A DNA stretch of 64,000 nucleotides. It comes from Scheffersomyces stipitis CBS 6054. Its lineage: Eukaryota; Ascomycota; Pichiomycetes; Serinales; Debaryomycetaceae. Location: NCBI RefSeq assembly GCF_000209165.1, contig NC_009046.1, forward strand, positions 806,001 to 870,000, in the 5' to 3' direction. The notes beneath the pieces are model-generated. The model had not been told where the DNA came from, ran no database searches, and saw nothing but the letters and a program-made list of their open reading frames with translations. This document shows positions 19,927-30,461 of the stretch, piece after piece; position 1 is the first letter of the stretch, and every line of letters starts with the position of its first letter. The position numbers and the translations under genes were made by a program.

Positions 19927-19933
19927 CGGGTAA
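19927..19933 (+). promoter_or_regulatory. Reb1 consensus site (CGGGTAA) in the REB1 promoter
   Basis: A perfect CGGGTAA lies 75 bp upstream of the REB1 start codon, embedded in the symmetric GGGTAACCC. The DNA match is seen; binding is expected from the conserved Reb1 DNA-binding domain encoded next to it. Confidence 0.75.
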
Positions 19934-20011
19934 CCCTTGGGTACAACAAATGGTTGTCTCATGACAGAAAAAACTTATGGTATCAGACTGAAATTTACTT
20001 AGGTCCTGTAT

Positions 20012-20018
20012 TTACCCG
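20012..20018 (-). promoter_or_regulatory. Second Reb1 consensus site (TTACCCG) in the REB1 promoter
   Basis: TTACCCG, the reverse complement of CGGGTAA, lies 160 bp upstream of the REB1 start codon and 79 bp from the first site. A weaker variant, TTACCCT, is at 19901-19907. Confidence 0.72.
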
Positions 20019-20689
20019 TGCTCTATGCTCAACCCTATTTTTTTTTGTCTTTTGTGCGTAGTGCAGTTGGTTCAAATGGCATTGAAATGTGGTGTTTGAG
20101 GTCCGAAATATGGGCAATTCTGGGAAAGCCCTGAAAAATTGCTCATATGAAACTCTAAAATTGTGTGAGCTGGCTTAGTATATGACCAGAGCTACCAAAT
20201 TTACCTAGTTTTTTGCTAGCGTTCAAAATTACTCTAAATTCCGTGCCAATTCATTTCGCATGTACAGGAGCATACAGTGTTTGTTGCACACTGACCCCCA
20301 ATAGCTGCTGTTTTGGGCATAGTGAATGTCCGTAGTTGCCAATTGTTGTGTAACTCCTGATTCATGTGCCTAGCACCACTGTGCCAGCGAATTCCAAGAG
20401 ATTGTCTTTTACTCAACGAGGTCCTGAAATTTTGGGTGCAATCAAGGTGGGTCTGTTCACTTCACAGTCCCCTACTTTTTTTTGCACCAGGTTGCATATT
20501 GTCTGCTCTTTTTATGAAATGTACTAAACATTCTTGTGCACTATAGATAGCCTTGAGCTCTTTTAGAATATTATAAAATTAGAAGCAACGAACCTAACTC
20601 TTCCAAATAAATTGTCTTCTTTTGCTTCTTTTTTTACAGATCCCCTAGTCAGACTGCTAGAGCTACTGAGACTTCCCAAAATAGTCAGA

Positions 20690-21301
20690 ATGAAAAATTT
20701 CGCAGCCAAAAGTTCACTCATTAGCTTCGTGTTATTTTTGTTTTTCGGTATTACAGCTTCCACGGCTTTGCCTGCCACCGGATACAATTCTCAGTCTGAG
20801 TCATTCAGTTTGGGAGCATACAAGCCTGCTCGCTCATTAAAGTCAAATAGTGCCTTGTTCGAAGAGAGTGTCAAGAACTTGGATAACTTTGGATTCCAAT
20901 ATGTTGTATTTGACCCTAATGATCTACTGGTTAAGTTGAACAGCTCTCTGGATCCAAAACAGTACAACATCACCGGATTTATTAACGGAGACCTCAGCTT
21001 GAAGGTGACAAACTTGGACGGAAAGTACTTGACTGTTAATAATCAAACGAACCAGTTGCAATTGCTGGATGATGTGGAATTATCCAAGCAACAATTCGCG
21101 GTGAGAAGAGATATGATTTTTGCTCAAGGAAGCTCCACTTGGAGCGTTTGTGGAGGAACTGGTGCTGACGACTTTGAAGGTGCCTACATTTACCATGGGA
21201 CTTTGGAGGAGAACTCGCAGTTCTGTAGTAGCGGGGGCAGAGAATTAGAACTTAAAGCAATTGGAGATAGTGGCGCTATACCTGATTTTCCTCTCAATTA
21301 A
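20690..21301 (+). CDS. Orphan secreted protein
   Basis: A 203-residue protein with a clear signal peptide: MKNFAAKSS followed by the hydrophobic LISFVLFLFFGITASTALP (about residues 10-28), cleavage likely near residues 24-28. The mature part has N-glycosylation sequons NSS, NIT and NQT, many aliphatic/aromatic beta-strand-like stretches (FQYVVFDPNDLLVKL, KVTNLDGKYLTV) and two cysteines (SVCGG, QFCSS) that could pair. No C-terminal hydrophobic tail, so not GPI-anchored; probably secreted or wall-associated. The frame is open upstream to 20612, but the first ATG is 20690, exactly before the signal peptide. I do not recognise the family. CCCCT motifs upstream hint at stress control, weakly. Confidence 0.82.
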   Translation: MKNFAAKSSLISFVLFLFFGITASTALPATGYNSQSESFSLGAYKPARSLKSNSALFEESVKNLDNFGFQYVVFDPNDLLVKLNSSLDPKQYNITGFINGDLSLKVTNLDGKYLTVNNQTNQLQLLDDVELSKQQFAVRRDMIFAQGSSTWSVCGGTGADDFEGAYIYHGTLEENSQFCSSGGRELELKAIGDSGAIPDFPLN

Positions 21302-21572
21302 TAGAAAAGAATTACTTAGAAGAACCAAACAGATAGGTCTATGGTGGTGGAAGAGAAACTTCTGTATTGCCACAGCGTATATAAGTATGTAAATGGAGCT
21401 GCTAAAGCACAGTATTGTATGCATACTCCATATGTAAGATCTTAACTATGCAAGAGAACTTTAAAATGAAGCACCTTTCCAAATCAGGAATCCCTGCACA
21501 GATCAATATAAACATACAGAATGTTCATCAAAAAGAAGTAGAATAGATGTTTATACTGGAGGGTTTGACAGC

Positions 21573-22631
21573 ATGTCAATGTCAGAAGCCGGAGAGCTCA
21601 GCAGAGAGGAGCTAATAGAACGAGTGGTCGAGCTCGAGACTGTATTGTCTGAATTCCAGGAATCCAGTAAGGAATTAGAACAATTATTGGAAGAAGAACT
21701 TCAGGATCTCGAGAGAGCCAATACTACACTACAGTCAACTTTGGATAAAACAAATGAGCAATTGCTAAAGTCAAATTCAAGGATTGTTGAATTGACAAGA
21801 GAACTCAACGAGTCACAAGAAAAAGCAGCAGAAAAGGCCCGAGAACAAGAGCACAGACTATCCGAAATACAGCAACAGTTGGTAACAGTAGAAATATCCA
21901 ACGATAGTATGGAGTCCAACGATAGGATACTTACAAACAAGCTTGATCTCGCCAATCAACTCAATAATGTATTGTTGGAGAAGTTGGCTCTTATAGAAAA
22001 TGATTTGGAAAGAGAGAAGAAAGCAGGGATCGAAAAACGGTTGTACATTAGCAATTATCAGAATCAGGTCAAGGATCTACAGAAAACAATAGAAATACTT
22101 GAAAAGAAAACAACGGCTGATGTCCCCGAAGCGGACACACTGTTAATAAGCATAGGAGCTGTGTTGAAAGAGGGACCTCCTGATGAAAATAGTCTGGCAC
22201 CAATCAGTACTATAAAAAAATCCAACAGTTTACAAGGAATCAAGAGCCTTAATGAAGGAGTACAGGCATATATACTTTCTACATCAACAAAGTCGCTCAA
22301 ATCATCATCTTCTGTACAGTTAACGGTTCCACTGATGGTGGACTATCTGTTCAGAAGATCTGTTTCTGCGGGAAATGAAAGAAGTTCTTCTATTCCGTCT
22401 ACTCAATCGTTCAACAGACTCAGTCTTTTCATGGATCCACGAGATACACGCCCACAACCTTTAGGGTTATCTGAGAAAGAAAATAGGAGTCGCGTTTTAC
22501 AAGGCGATGCTAAGACCAGAACGAGAAATTATAGTCATCCATTGAGAGTCATACCCGGTTCTCCCAACACAGCGAAGATTTCGAATCTAGAGTCGAAACC
22601 CCAGTCAAAGAAGAAACTTGTGTATAACTAA
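21573..22631 (+). CDS. NDL1: NudE-family dynein regulator NDL1
   Basis: A 352-residue NudE/NDEL1-type protein. The family binds Lis1 (Pac1) and dynein and promotes dynein targeting to microtubule plus ends for spindle positioning. Seen: an N-terminal coiled coil from about residue 8 to 185, including the family hallmark EFQESSKELEQLLEEELQDLE (in parts, residues 27-47) and LANQLNNVLLEKLALIENDLE; then a Ser/basic, low-complexity C-terminal region, as in other NudE proteins. Longer than Saccharomyces Ndl1 (189 residues), closer in layout to filamentous-fungal NudE. The ATG at 21573 is first; an in-frame ATG two codons on (21579) is an alternative. Confidence 0.78.
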   Translation: MSMSEAGELSREELIERVVELETVLSEFQESSKELEQLLEEELQDLERANTTLQSTLDKTNEQLLKSNSRIVELTRELNESQEKAAEKAREQEHRLSEIQQQLVTVEISNDSMESNDRILTNKLDLANQLNNVLLEKLALIENDLEREKKAGIEKRLYISNYQNQVKDLQKTIEILEKKTTADVPEADTLLISIGAVLKEGPPDENSLAPISTIKKSNSLQGIKSLNEGVQAYILSTSTKSLKSSSSVQLTVPLMVDYLFRRSVSAGNERSSSIPSTQSFNRLSLFMDPRDTRPQPLGLSEKENRSRVLQGDAKTRTRNYSHPLRVIPGSPNTAKISNLESKPQSKKKLVYN

Positions 22632-23741
22632 AGTACTTGGATGACAAGCTACACCTTTTTCTATTTGGCGTTAGACATATATGTCCATACTCTTTTCCAC
22701 TCAGTTGGGACAGCTTTATCTCAAGAGCTCTACCTCTATGTCTCTTGAAAACATGACGTCTAATTTCCCAGAGTTATTCTGATAATGGATAATACTTCAT
22801 CGCAATTGCTACCATAATATAATGGAAGCTGGGAAGACTGCATTCCACAATTTTCAGACTTGGCCATATTTGGGCCAATTCGAATATGAGCTCATATAGT
22901 TTCTGTGTACCAGAATTATCAAGTCCAGGTCATAAGTTGGAGATGTCAATGTGCCTCAAGCAGGCCAGAGAAACCTAAGGAAGATCTTGGGTATGCAAGT
23001 ACTTGCAAATAATGGAAACATGTGGTGTCTGCCAGGGTATGCTTGGAGATTATTACTTTGAAAGATTGTCAATTAATAGCATGTGAGTCACTAAGGACGT
23101 ACAGTTAAATGTATGATTATGTATTTTATTTAGTTGAGCTTTCACATTTTGTAATACATGTTAAAGCACCTAAGAATTCGTGAGCACGAGAGTGGTCGCC
23201 AAAAACATATGAAGTTGCAGCCATATTATCTTTTTTGAGTTTGCCTCCAGTGCCATGTAATACAATTAGAAGAGATATAGTATACAGATGAATATACTTT
23301 AACTGATAATCTCAGGAGCTTTCTTTCCTTGGTTTGAACTGAGAGTGTGGTTCGCAGAAGAAACCGTAGAAGTTTCCAAGATATTCTTGATTTCTACAAG
23401 TACTCAGAAAAACACAGGTTGAAAACATACTGAGCACCAACTTGATTACCCAAATAGCATTCTGTTTCTATGAGAGCTATGACCATATACTTTATGGACA
23501 TAATATCAGTCCATATTTGAAAACTAACACAGCCGAAATTATAGCTTGCAAAGTTGCAACCATTCTTTATCCATGTACGTGTCGTTACCAAAAACACCTC
23601 AGCCGAGAGTACACTACACTCCACTTGTCTTTTAGGAAATCTGGAGTCTTTGATCTGGAAATCTTTTAAAATAGCAATTTCTCACGATTCCAAGCCATTG
23701 CTTCCTTTTTATACGTGGTTTGATACTTAGCATTGGCCAAT
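22632..23741. other. Intergenic region NDL1 / LAA1
   Basis: A 1.1-kb spacer between two plus-strand genes. Open frames at 23394-23624 (-) and 23442-23669 (+) overlap each other and resemble no protein I know. I see no RNA gene, repeat or distinct motif. Confidence 0.5.
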
Positions 23742-26700
23742 ATGGATGCGCGTGAATTTGCTGAAATACTCAGCAGATATGACAAGCTGGAGATCTTCAA
23801 CTGTCTCACAGTTGTCAATGGCCGTTTGACTAAAGCTACGGATATCAGCATTGACGACTATACCATTTACTTGACACAATTAACGTCCCTCATCGATAAG
23901 TTCAATGTTCCTCCTGTTAGCTCAAAGTCTAAGCAGTCGGCTAAAGAATCTCCTGAAGCCTCAGCTGCTGCAACATTGCAAGGGAAACTATCTCTAAATA
24001 TTTTCAGATTGTTGTCGCGCAATTTGGTATTGATCTTGACTCATTTGCCCACCAAAGTCTATGACGTGGCCAATGGACTCTTGAACCACTTACAATTGAC
24101 AGACGCATCGTATTTGAGACCAATTTGTCAGATTTCAATTGTTGTTCTCATTGACCTTTATGAATCTTTTCCTAACAATTTGGGCTCGTTGGTAAATTAT
24201 TCTCTCAACCAAATCTACAAAATCATCAAAAAGACACCAACCATTGACAGTTCATTGATCTACTTGTTGAATTCTATAACTAAAAATGCTACAAAAGCAG
24301 ATATCGACGAAAAATTTCAGGCAAAATTGCTCAAAATTGTCACCAAAAACATTACCCTGACCTCGATTTCATATACTCTTGAAGCTGCGGTAGGTATAGA
24401 AAGCACTTCTATACTCTTAAAAAAGAACTATGTTCTTTGTTTAAAGAACCTTTTGTTGTTGGCTATATCAACTAACTACGAGGGACTTTTGGCCACCTCA
24501 GCTTCCTCTACAGGAACTTCAAAGCTCAAGCCTGAAGCCATTATGTCACAACAGCACCAATTCCAAATAAATTTATTGAATTCCAACGAGAAAATCTTTT
24601 ACTATTGTTTGACAAATTATTCCAAGGAGGTTAGAATTGCTGCTATTGAAATGTTGGCAAATATCCTCACGAATTTGGTACCAGTAGGCAAATTCAATCC
24701 AATTGACTATATCGTGTCACTGTTCAGTTTACCGTCACTCAATTTTTGGAATGATGCTCTTACAATTCAGTATGATCCCGAAGACTTGGAACCAACCGAC
24801 TACAAAAGAGTCAACAACACCATTACTGGACATGACAGTGAATCTATTATTCATGAAAATACAGAATTACTAGTTTTCCAAACTAGCATTGTGGAAGTGT
24901 TGATTTTATACATTCAACTTGAGCAGTTTCAAAATCCTGAATACATCTCTACAAACTTGCTGTATATCTTAGACATCATACTAGCTCGCTTTAGTGAACT
25001 TAATCACATCCTGAATCACATTCAAAATCAGCAATGGAATAAAGTATTAACACAATGGTGTGCTTTCATAGATTACATCGTTAAAGAAAGTGGCTCCAAC
25101 TGTCACGAAATTCTCACTAACTACATTTATTCAAAATTCAATGTTAGATCTACGTCAGGCACATTTCTTTCCGAACATGAATCTCTGAATTACAATGGAC
25201 CTTCAATCAACAAGGGGAAGCGAGAGACCGCTTTGTTCAACTTCAAATCTAAAAGCAGCTCCAAAACTAGAAATAAGGACATTAAGAGCAAAGAAGTTAG
25301 ACCATATCATAACACGTACCAAGTGTATCTACTTTTATATATTGTTGGATTGCTATTGCCATTTGGAGTCAATTTCAATTCTAATGCCGTCAAAGAGGAA
25401 GAATCAACTTCAAATACTGATGTTCATGATACTACAGCCGATGATGACGAATTCGAAGAACAGGTTAACAGTGAAAGTTCGTTTATCAGAGACATATTAA
25501 TGAAATTGGTAATCAATGAAAACTCTTACATTAGAAACTATGCTTTGAAGGCTTTATTGCTCTATGCAAAGTATAATGATGTTGAAACAAATATCTTGAT
25601 TTTGCTGACCTTTAGATTAGTTAATCAGGAGTTCAAAAGTTCAGATGTCGAAAAGGATACTTCGGGTGACTCGTCTAAGAGAGAAGAAAATATTTGTGGA
25701 TTGGCTTCTGTTAGACTTCTCAGTTATTCATTATTGTTGCTGTCTTTCATAAAACAAGCAGAATGGTCTTTGTTGCAAAATTCAACCGTTGTCAAAATTT
25801 TGAGTTTTTGTACACAGAATTTGAAGCACAACAACAATAATAATAGAAGCAACTTTTTGAAAAATACCGCATGCTGGGTAATACTTACATCATTAGTTAC
25901 ATTCTACAATGAATCTGAGTATGTTAAGCTTAATTCATCCCAATTCTTGGTTTTCTGGAAGGGATTATTGACGTCTCAATTCATTAGTTCATCATCAGGT
26001 GTTGTTTCCGAAGCCAGTCAAACTTTGGAAATAGTCGATAATTTGAAGTTGAGAAACCTGAGTTTAGTTTGTTTATTGAATTATTTGAATTCTGTTGAAC
26101 TTACGCCTGAGTCTCTTAGGCAGATACAATTCTTATTGACAAAATCGTACAACTATTTATCCTACCTTGAAAGTAACATTGAAATAGTCGGTTCTGTAAC
26201 CAACTTCAATGGACAAGGATTCAATGAAAGTGATTATAATCCAAATCTCATCAACAACTTACAATACTCCAACTATGCGTACAATAACAAGTTGTCTTAT
26301 GACAAGTCCATTATCAGTTTAATTCTCTATGGAAAGAGAGTAATTTTGAAAAGTTTTCATAAACTTGCAACCTTATTGAAGAATGACATAAATTCCAATA
26401 TGGTGATATTTTTATTGAAAGTTTTTGGTGATACCAAAGTCTTCTCCAGGTTGTCGGTTGTTGAGGAAAAGTCTAGAAGTTCTAAAAAGAGTTCTTCTCT
26501 TAGATTGAATGATTTTGATTTCAGTTCAATCTTGTTAGGTGAGGACTATAATTACTCGTTTGGGGTTACTAGCAAATATCATGACTATTTTGACAACATA
26601 GATGAATTATCTTCATCGCAGACACATGCAAACAATGGTCTCTTATACAGTGACCCGTTTTCAGTTTCCTCAAATCCTATTACTAAAGGTTCGTTAGAAT

Positions 26701-29700
26701 CAGGTTCCAGCAAACAATTTAAGATTTGGATTGACTATTTTGAAAAACAGATCTTCTCATCCGTGGATCACTCGATTGACTATGATCCTTCAGTATTCAT
26801 CACTCAAGATTATTCGACAATGGAGAAATACTCGACGAATTTGACCACATCGCTTGTCGATCTCTCAATTGAATTATTCCAGTTGGTTTTCCCATACTTG
26901 AGTTTGAAGATACAGTTTTCTTTGGCTGAACAATTGAGAAATTCTTTGACAGCTAAATCAGTGGATCCCCTCAGATTAAAGGCAGTGGAAGTAAATCTCT
27001 CTGTTGCAATCCACGGGGCGTTGAATAATATTGTGAAGAAGAAATTGGAATTAAACAAGCAAATTGTTGAAGTATTCATTGATACGATATCAAAAATTGA
27101 AAGCAGAAACGTTAATATAGTCAGTATCAACACAGACAGTATCGCCATGGCTACCAAGTTGACAAACAAAGAATACATAAATGAACAGATAGAGAAATAT
27201 GTTAACGATATTGTCAACAATTCCAACCCTTTTGAGAGAGGATACACAATTTTGAGTTTGTCGAAGATTTATCAACAAACTCACTTTGGATTTGTCGATA
27301 TATACAATATTGCTTTGCAGTTATTGAACGACCCTAATCCAGTAGTTTACCACTATGCCTTGTCGGCATTGATTATCCTTTTCCAGAGCAACATTGATAG
27401 TTTAAGTTTCATTCCGAGTACATTGGACTCAATCTTCATCAAATATTTGAAGGACGAGTTTTCATTCGATATTGACAGCAAGTTATTGGTTAACTTAAAG
27501 TGCAAATATGGATCAATCGGTCAAACAACTAAGTTGTTAAGATTGTTTGTCACTTCGTTAGGACCAAACTTGCGGGACTGGTCTTCTGAAAATAAGCTTC
27601 AAATCAAAAACGTCATAATGTCATTGAGTCAAGGAATTGGTCTAGCCACTGCCGAAGATTATGTGGATGTTTATAGGCACTTACTTGGTTTCTTCCAAGA
27701 ATTAATCATTTTTGACCCTAAATTGATTGATGGTGAAATTCCATTTTTTGCGGATTTACTCAATTTAATCATTTCTAAAAATATGAAGATTGGTCTTACA
27801 TCTTCTTCTCCAACCTCATTGAATCGGGAAAGCATATTTCCATTCAATACAAGTTACGATTTATACAGAGCTTCATATGAATGCTATGTTGAATTGCTCA
27901 AGATATATGGATCTCCTGTCTTGAGTAAGGAAAGCGTTGGTATGCTTTGGGTATCTATGAATATTAAACCATGCTCCGAACTAAAGGAATTTATTCAGTT
28001 ATGGATGGAATCTAGTCTAGATATGAATTGGTTCGTTATCTTGAACTCTTTGTTTAAATGCAGTTCAAAGAAGTTGATTGGTCCATTCATAGAATTGAAC
28101 TATCAACAGAAGTTGTTGCCTTTACTGCAAAGACAGAAGAAGAAAAACACCAATAATTTAGACTTTAAAGATGAAGAAATTGAGAACATTGTTGGCGATG
28201 GTGATGATGACGAAGACAAGAGTGAACCAATTACGTGGGAATTCAAATTGTTCATTTACTTTTTATTGAATCATCTTCTTGATTTGTGCTCAAAACATCC
28301 TAAATTGGCTGACCGGTTGAAAACTAAGATTCCAGATATTGTCAAGATTTCATTTTTAGGATCAACGTCTCCAATTACTGAAATCAGATTGAGAGGAATT
28401 AATCTTTTGGATAAGGTTCTTGGTCTTTTTGGGCACTTGCCTGATCCATTGTATCCTGGTGTTTCCATTCTTGAGCAGCAGCAGGCGCAAATCATTAGTG
28501 CGTTGACGCCATGTTTTTCCCCAGGTTCTGATGCAAAGGTTATTGTAAATACCATAAATGTTTGCTCCAAATTCATCAGTTTACCAAGGATTAAATTCTA
28601 TTCCAAACAGAGAATATTGAAAACGTTAATTTACTTATTAGAAGAAATATCATCAAACAAGTTTCTCAGGTTTGGCTTTTTGGAAGACATGTCTGAGAAT
28701 GGCAGGAAATCAATTCAGATTTCCATTTTGAATTGTTGGGCACTCTTGAAAATAGATGCTAGCGAAGTTCCTGAAGGCATAGAACCTGAACTCTTAGAAA
28801 CTTTGGATAAGTATTCTACTTTGTTAACCTCATTGTGGATTTTTGTTTTGAGAGAATATTCTTCATTGAAATACAACGATATCAATCAAAAGGAGCTAGA
28901 GATTTACGGAAATTACTGGATCAACTTTATCAGTGTTTTGAGCATTGAACTTGAGAAAGATGAGAAGTTTGTTGAAAAATACCTTGCAGATGACGCTCAA
29001 AATTTCTTCTTCGTTTTATTCAGTCAGTGCGTTGAATCGCTCGTTAAGAATCGAAATGTTTCGGAGATTCTTGTCTCCCTTAATAGGTTGATAAGTAACC
29101 CCGGTTTGGTGGATATTTTGTTTAATGATGAATTTTTTGGTGAAGTAGTTGATCTATTTGATCGTTTAATCTTGATTGATTACGACACCGAAATCCAAAT
29201 TAAGTTACTTGATATTGTTGCAAACATTTTCCAATCGTATATAACTAATCACCCAGATACATTTGAAAATGGGTTTGATAAACTTTTTGAATTGATTAGA
29301 ATTGAAATGCTTCCATTATTCGGCATTCTTCCATTCCTTAGACAAGATTTCGATCCAAATAATGAATCTCAACAATTGCAGTTGAAGCATGTTGATAGCG
29401 CTCCACATCTTCTAGTTTTGAAGAAGGCTCTTGAAAGATTAGTTCAAATGACTGCGGGTTTTGCAGATATTGTTAAGGTTGATTTGTATGCTTGTTTGCT
29501 TTACATATCTGCTAAGATCTACCAGTCAAGAAACAGTTTATTAATTTCTGTTATTTTACCTCATCTCAAGCAGATTGTTACAGAGTCCAAGGTCTCTGAC
29601 TATGATTTGGTCGATACTTTTAGAAATGCTATACACAACTATTATGAAATCAGTGCAGAAAGTACTTATACTGTTATTACTGCAATTGTGTTGGTCACTT

Positions 29701-30245
29701 CAGGTGATGTCAAACTTGACGAGACAGATTCACAGAAGTTAAGCGCTGCATTGATTCAGTTACTCAGCTCAAGTGAAACTGCTTCGATGTCCATTCAATG
29801 TATTAAAACATTAATACAGTACTCGTCAAAGTTAGATGGTCAAGTTCCAGTTATCCAATATTTAGTCTCGGATTTGGTCAAGATTTTGAGCCAAATTGAC
29901 GACCAGAAGAAGATTGACGATCCCAAGGTAGGGTTTGAAATTCTATTCTTATTTACCAAGACAGTTAATGAAGAAAAGAAGCTGATGGCCCTTTACTCTA
30001 TTTTGATTCCACTTTTACTCAGATACAATGATAGAAGTGAGATCTCCAAAGAGTATTTGCACGACAGACTTATCTTCTTGGTGAGCCACGACCCTCATAG
30101 CTTTAAGGCAGTTGTTACCTCTGCCTTGACTGAGAGTCAGAAGAAGCTCACAGAAGAATTGGTAAAACTGACTACTAAGGAAGACCTGGAAATGACTAGG
30201 AATCAACCCGAAATAAAACTCAAAACATTCGGCTCAGAAAATTAG
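23742..30245 (+). CDS. LAA1: AP-1 accessory HEAT-repeat protein LAA1
   Basis: A 2167-residue protein matching Laa1, the yeast member of the HEATR5 family, which binds the clathrin adaptor AP-1 with Laa2 and supports trans-Golgi/endosome protein sorting. Seen: alternating amphipathic helices (HEAT repeats) along the whole length, the N-terminal conserved part (LFNIFRLLSRNL-type segment with ILTHLPTKVYDVANGLL, about 85-115), short acidic low-complexity loops (about 550-575, 1490-1500), and no membrane segment. Size is close to Saccharomyces Laa1 (2014). The reading frame is open a few codons upstream but starts there with TTG; the ATG at 23742 is the real start. It is the largest gene here. Identification is by size, helical architecture and N-terminal resemblance. 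Confidence 0.82.
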   Translation: MDAREFAEILSRYDKLEIFNCLTVVNGRLTKATDISIDDYTIYLTQLTSLIDKFNVPPVSSKSKQSAKESPEASAAATLQGKLSLNIFRLLSRNLVLILTHLPTKVYDVANGLLNHLQLTDASYLRPICQISIVVLIDLYESFPNNLGSLVNYSLNQIYKIIKKTPTIDSSLIYLLNSITKNATKADIDEKFQAKLLKIVTKNITLTSISYTLEAAVGIESTSILLKKNYVLCLKNLLLLAISTNYEGLLATSASSTGTSKLKPEAIMSQQHQFQINLLNSNEKIFYYCLTNYSKEVRIAAIEMLANILTNLVPVGKFNPIDYIVSLFSLPSLNFWNDALTIQYDPEDLEPTDYKRVNNTITGHDSESIIHENTELLVFQTSIVEVLILYIQLEQFQNPEYISTNLLYILDIILARFSELNHILNHIQNQQWNKVLTQWCAFIDYIVKESGSNCHEILTNYIYSKFNVRSTSGTFLSEHESLNYNGPSINKGKRETALFNFKSKSSSKTRNKDIKSKEVRPYHNTYQVYLLLYIVGLLLPFGVNFNSNAVKEEESTSNTDVHDTTADDDEFEEQVNSESSFIRDILMKLVINENSYIRNYALKALLLYAKYNDVETNILILLTFRLVNQEFKSSDVEKDTSGDSSKREENICGLASVRLLSYSLLLLSFIKQAEWSLLQNSTVVKILSFCTQNLKHNNNNNRSNFLKNTACWVILTSLVTFYNESEYVKLNSSQFLVFWKGLLTSQFISSSSGVVSEASQTLEIVDNLKLRNLSLVCLLNYLNSVELTPESLRQIQFLLTKSYNYLSYLESNIEIVGSVTNFNGQGFNESDYNPNLINNLQYSNYAYNNKLSYDKSIISLILYGKRVILKSFHKLATLLKNDINSNMVIFLLKVFGDTKVFSRLSVVEEKSRSSKKSSSLRLNDFDFSSILLGEDYNYSFGVTSKYHDYFDNIDELSSSQTHANNGLLYSDPFSVSSNPITKGSLESGSSKQFKIWIDYFEKQIFSSVDHSIDYDPSVFITQDYSTMEKYSTNLTTSLVDLSIELFQLVFPYLSLKIQFSLAEQLRNSLTAKSVDPLRLKAVEVNLSVAIHGALNNIVKKKLELNKQIVEVFIDTISKIESRNVNIVSINTDSIAMATKLTNKEYINEQIEKYVNDIVNNSNPFERGYTILSLSKIYQQTHFGFVDIYNIALQLLNDPNPVVYHYALSALIILFQSNIDSLSFIPSTLDSIFIKYLKDEFSFDIDSKLLVNLKCKYGSIGQTTKLLRLFVTSLGPNLRDWSSENKLQIKNVIMSLSQGIGLATAEDYVDVYRHLLGFFQELIIFDPKLIDGEIPFFADLLNLIISKNMKIGLTSSSPTSLNRESIFPFNTSYDLYRASYECYVELLKIYGSPVLSKESVGMLWVSMNIKPCSELKEFIQLWMESSLDMNWFVILNSLFKCSSKKLIGPFIELNYQQKLLPLLQRQKKKNTNNLDFKDEEIENIVGDGDDDEDKSEPITWEFKLFIYFLLNHLLDLCSKHPKLADRLKTKIPDIVKISFLGSTSPITEIRLRGINLLDKVLGLFGHLPDPLYPGVSILEQQQAQIISALTPCFSPGSDAKVIVNTINVCSKFISLPRIKFYSKQRILKTLIYLLEEISSNKFLRFGFLEDMSENGRKSIQISILNCWALLKIDASEVPEGIEPELLETLDKYSTLLTSLWIFVLREYSSLKYNDINQKELEIYGNYWINFISVLSIELEKDEKFVEKYLADDAQNFFFVLFSQCVESLVKNRNVSEILVSLNRLISNPGLVDILFNDEFFGEVVDLFDRLILIDYDTEIQIKLLDIVANIFQSYITNHPDTFENGFDKLFELIRIEMLPLFGILPFLRQDFDPNNESQQLQLKHVDSAPHLLVLKKALERLVQMTAGFADIVKVDLYACLLYISAKIYQSRNSLLISVILPHLKQIVTESKVSDYDLVDTFRNAIHNYYEISAESTYTVITAIVLVTSGDVKLDETDSQKLSAALIQLLSSSETASMSIQCIKTLIQYSSKLDGQVPVIQYLVSDLVKILSQIDDQKKIDDPKVGFEILFLFTKTVNEEKKLMALYSILIPLLLRYNDRSEISKEYLHDRLIFLVSHDPHSFKAVVTSALTESQKKLTEELVKLTTKEDLEMTRNQPEIKLKTFGSEN

Positions 30246-30461
30246 AATCGATTATATGTGCATTAAATAGAGAATGTTATCTATATACGAAGAATTGTAC
30301 AGCAACCCATATTGAGATTGTTTGTAGGACATTATATTGTTTGTATATATGCGATTAGATTTACGCGCACATTTTACCAAACGCGTTCTGTATTTACATC
30401 TACATTTTTGATTAATATATAATTTTCACGGCTAATTCGAATTAACAAGTAGAAGGGCTCC
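30246..30461. other. Promoter region of CTF18
   Basis: A 216-bp AT-rich spacer after LAA1 that contains one MCB element (separate entry) and holds the LAA1 3' end and the CTF18 promoter. Confidence 0.6.
30381..30386 (+). promoter_or_regulatory. MCB element (ACGCGT) upstream of CTF18
   Basis: A palindromic ACGCGT, the MluI cell-cycle box bound by the MBF/Swi6-type complex at G1/S, lies 76 bp upstream of the CTF18 ATG. CTF18 acts in S phase, so the site fits. Only one core copy is seen here (plus ACGCGC-like TTACGCGC at 30361). Confidence 0.6.

Larger units (their letters stand above)
19853..20689. other. Divergent intergenic region REB1 / secreted-protein gene
   Basis: An 837-bp spacer between divergent start codons. 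The REB1-proximal part has the two Reb1 sites listed separately. The other side carries CCCCT (stress-element-like) pentamers near 20,467 and 20,642. No gene is supported. Confidence 0.6.
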
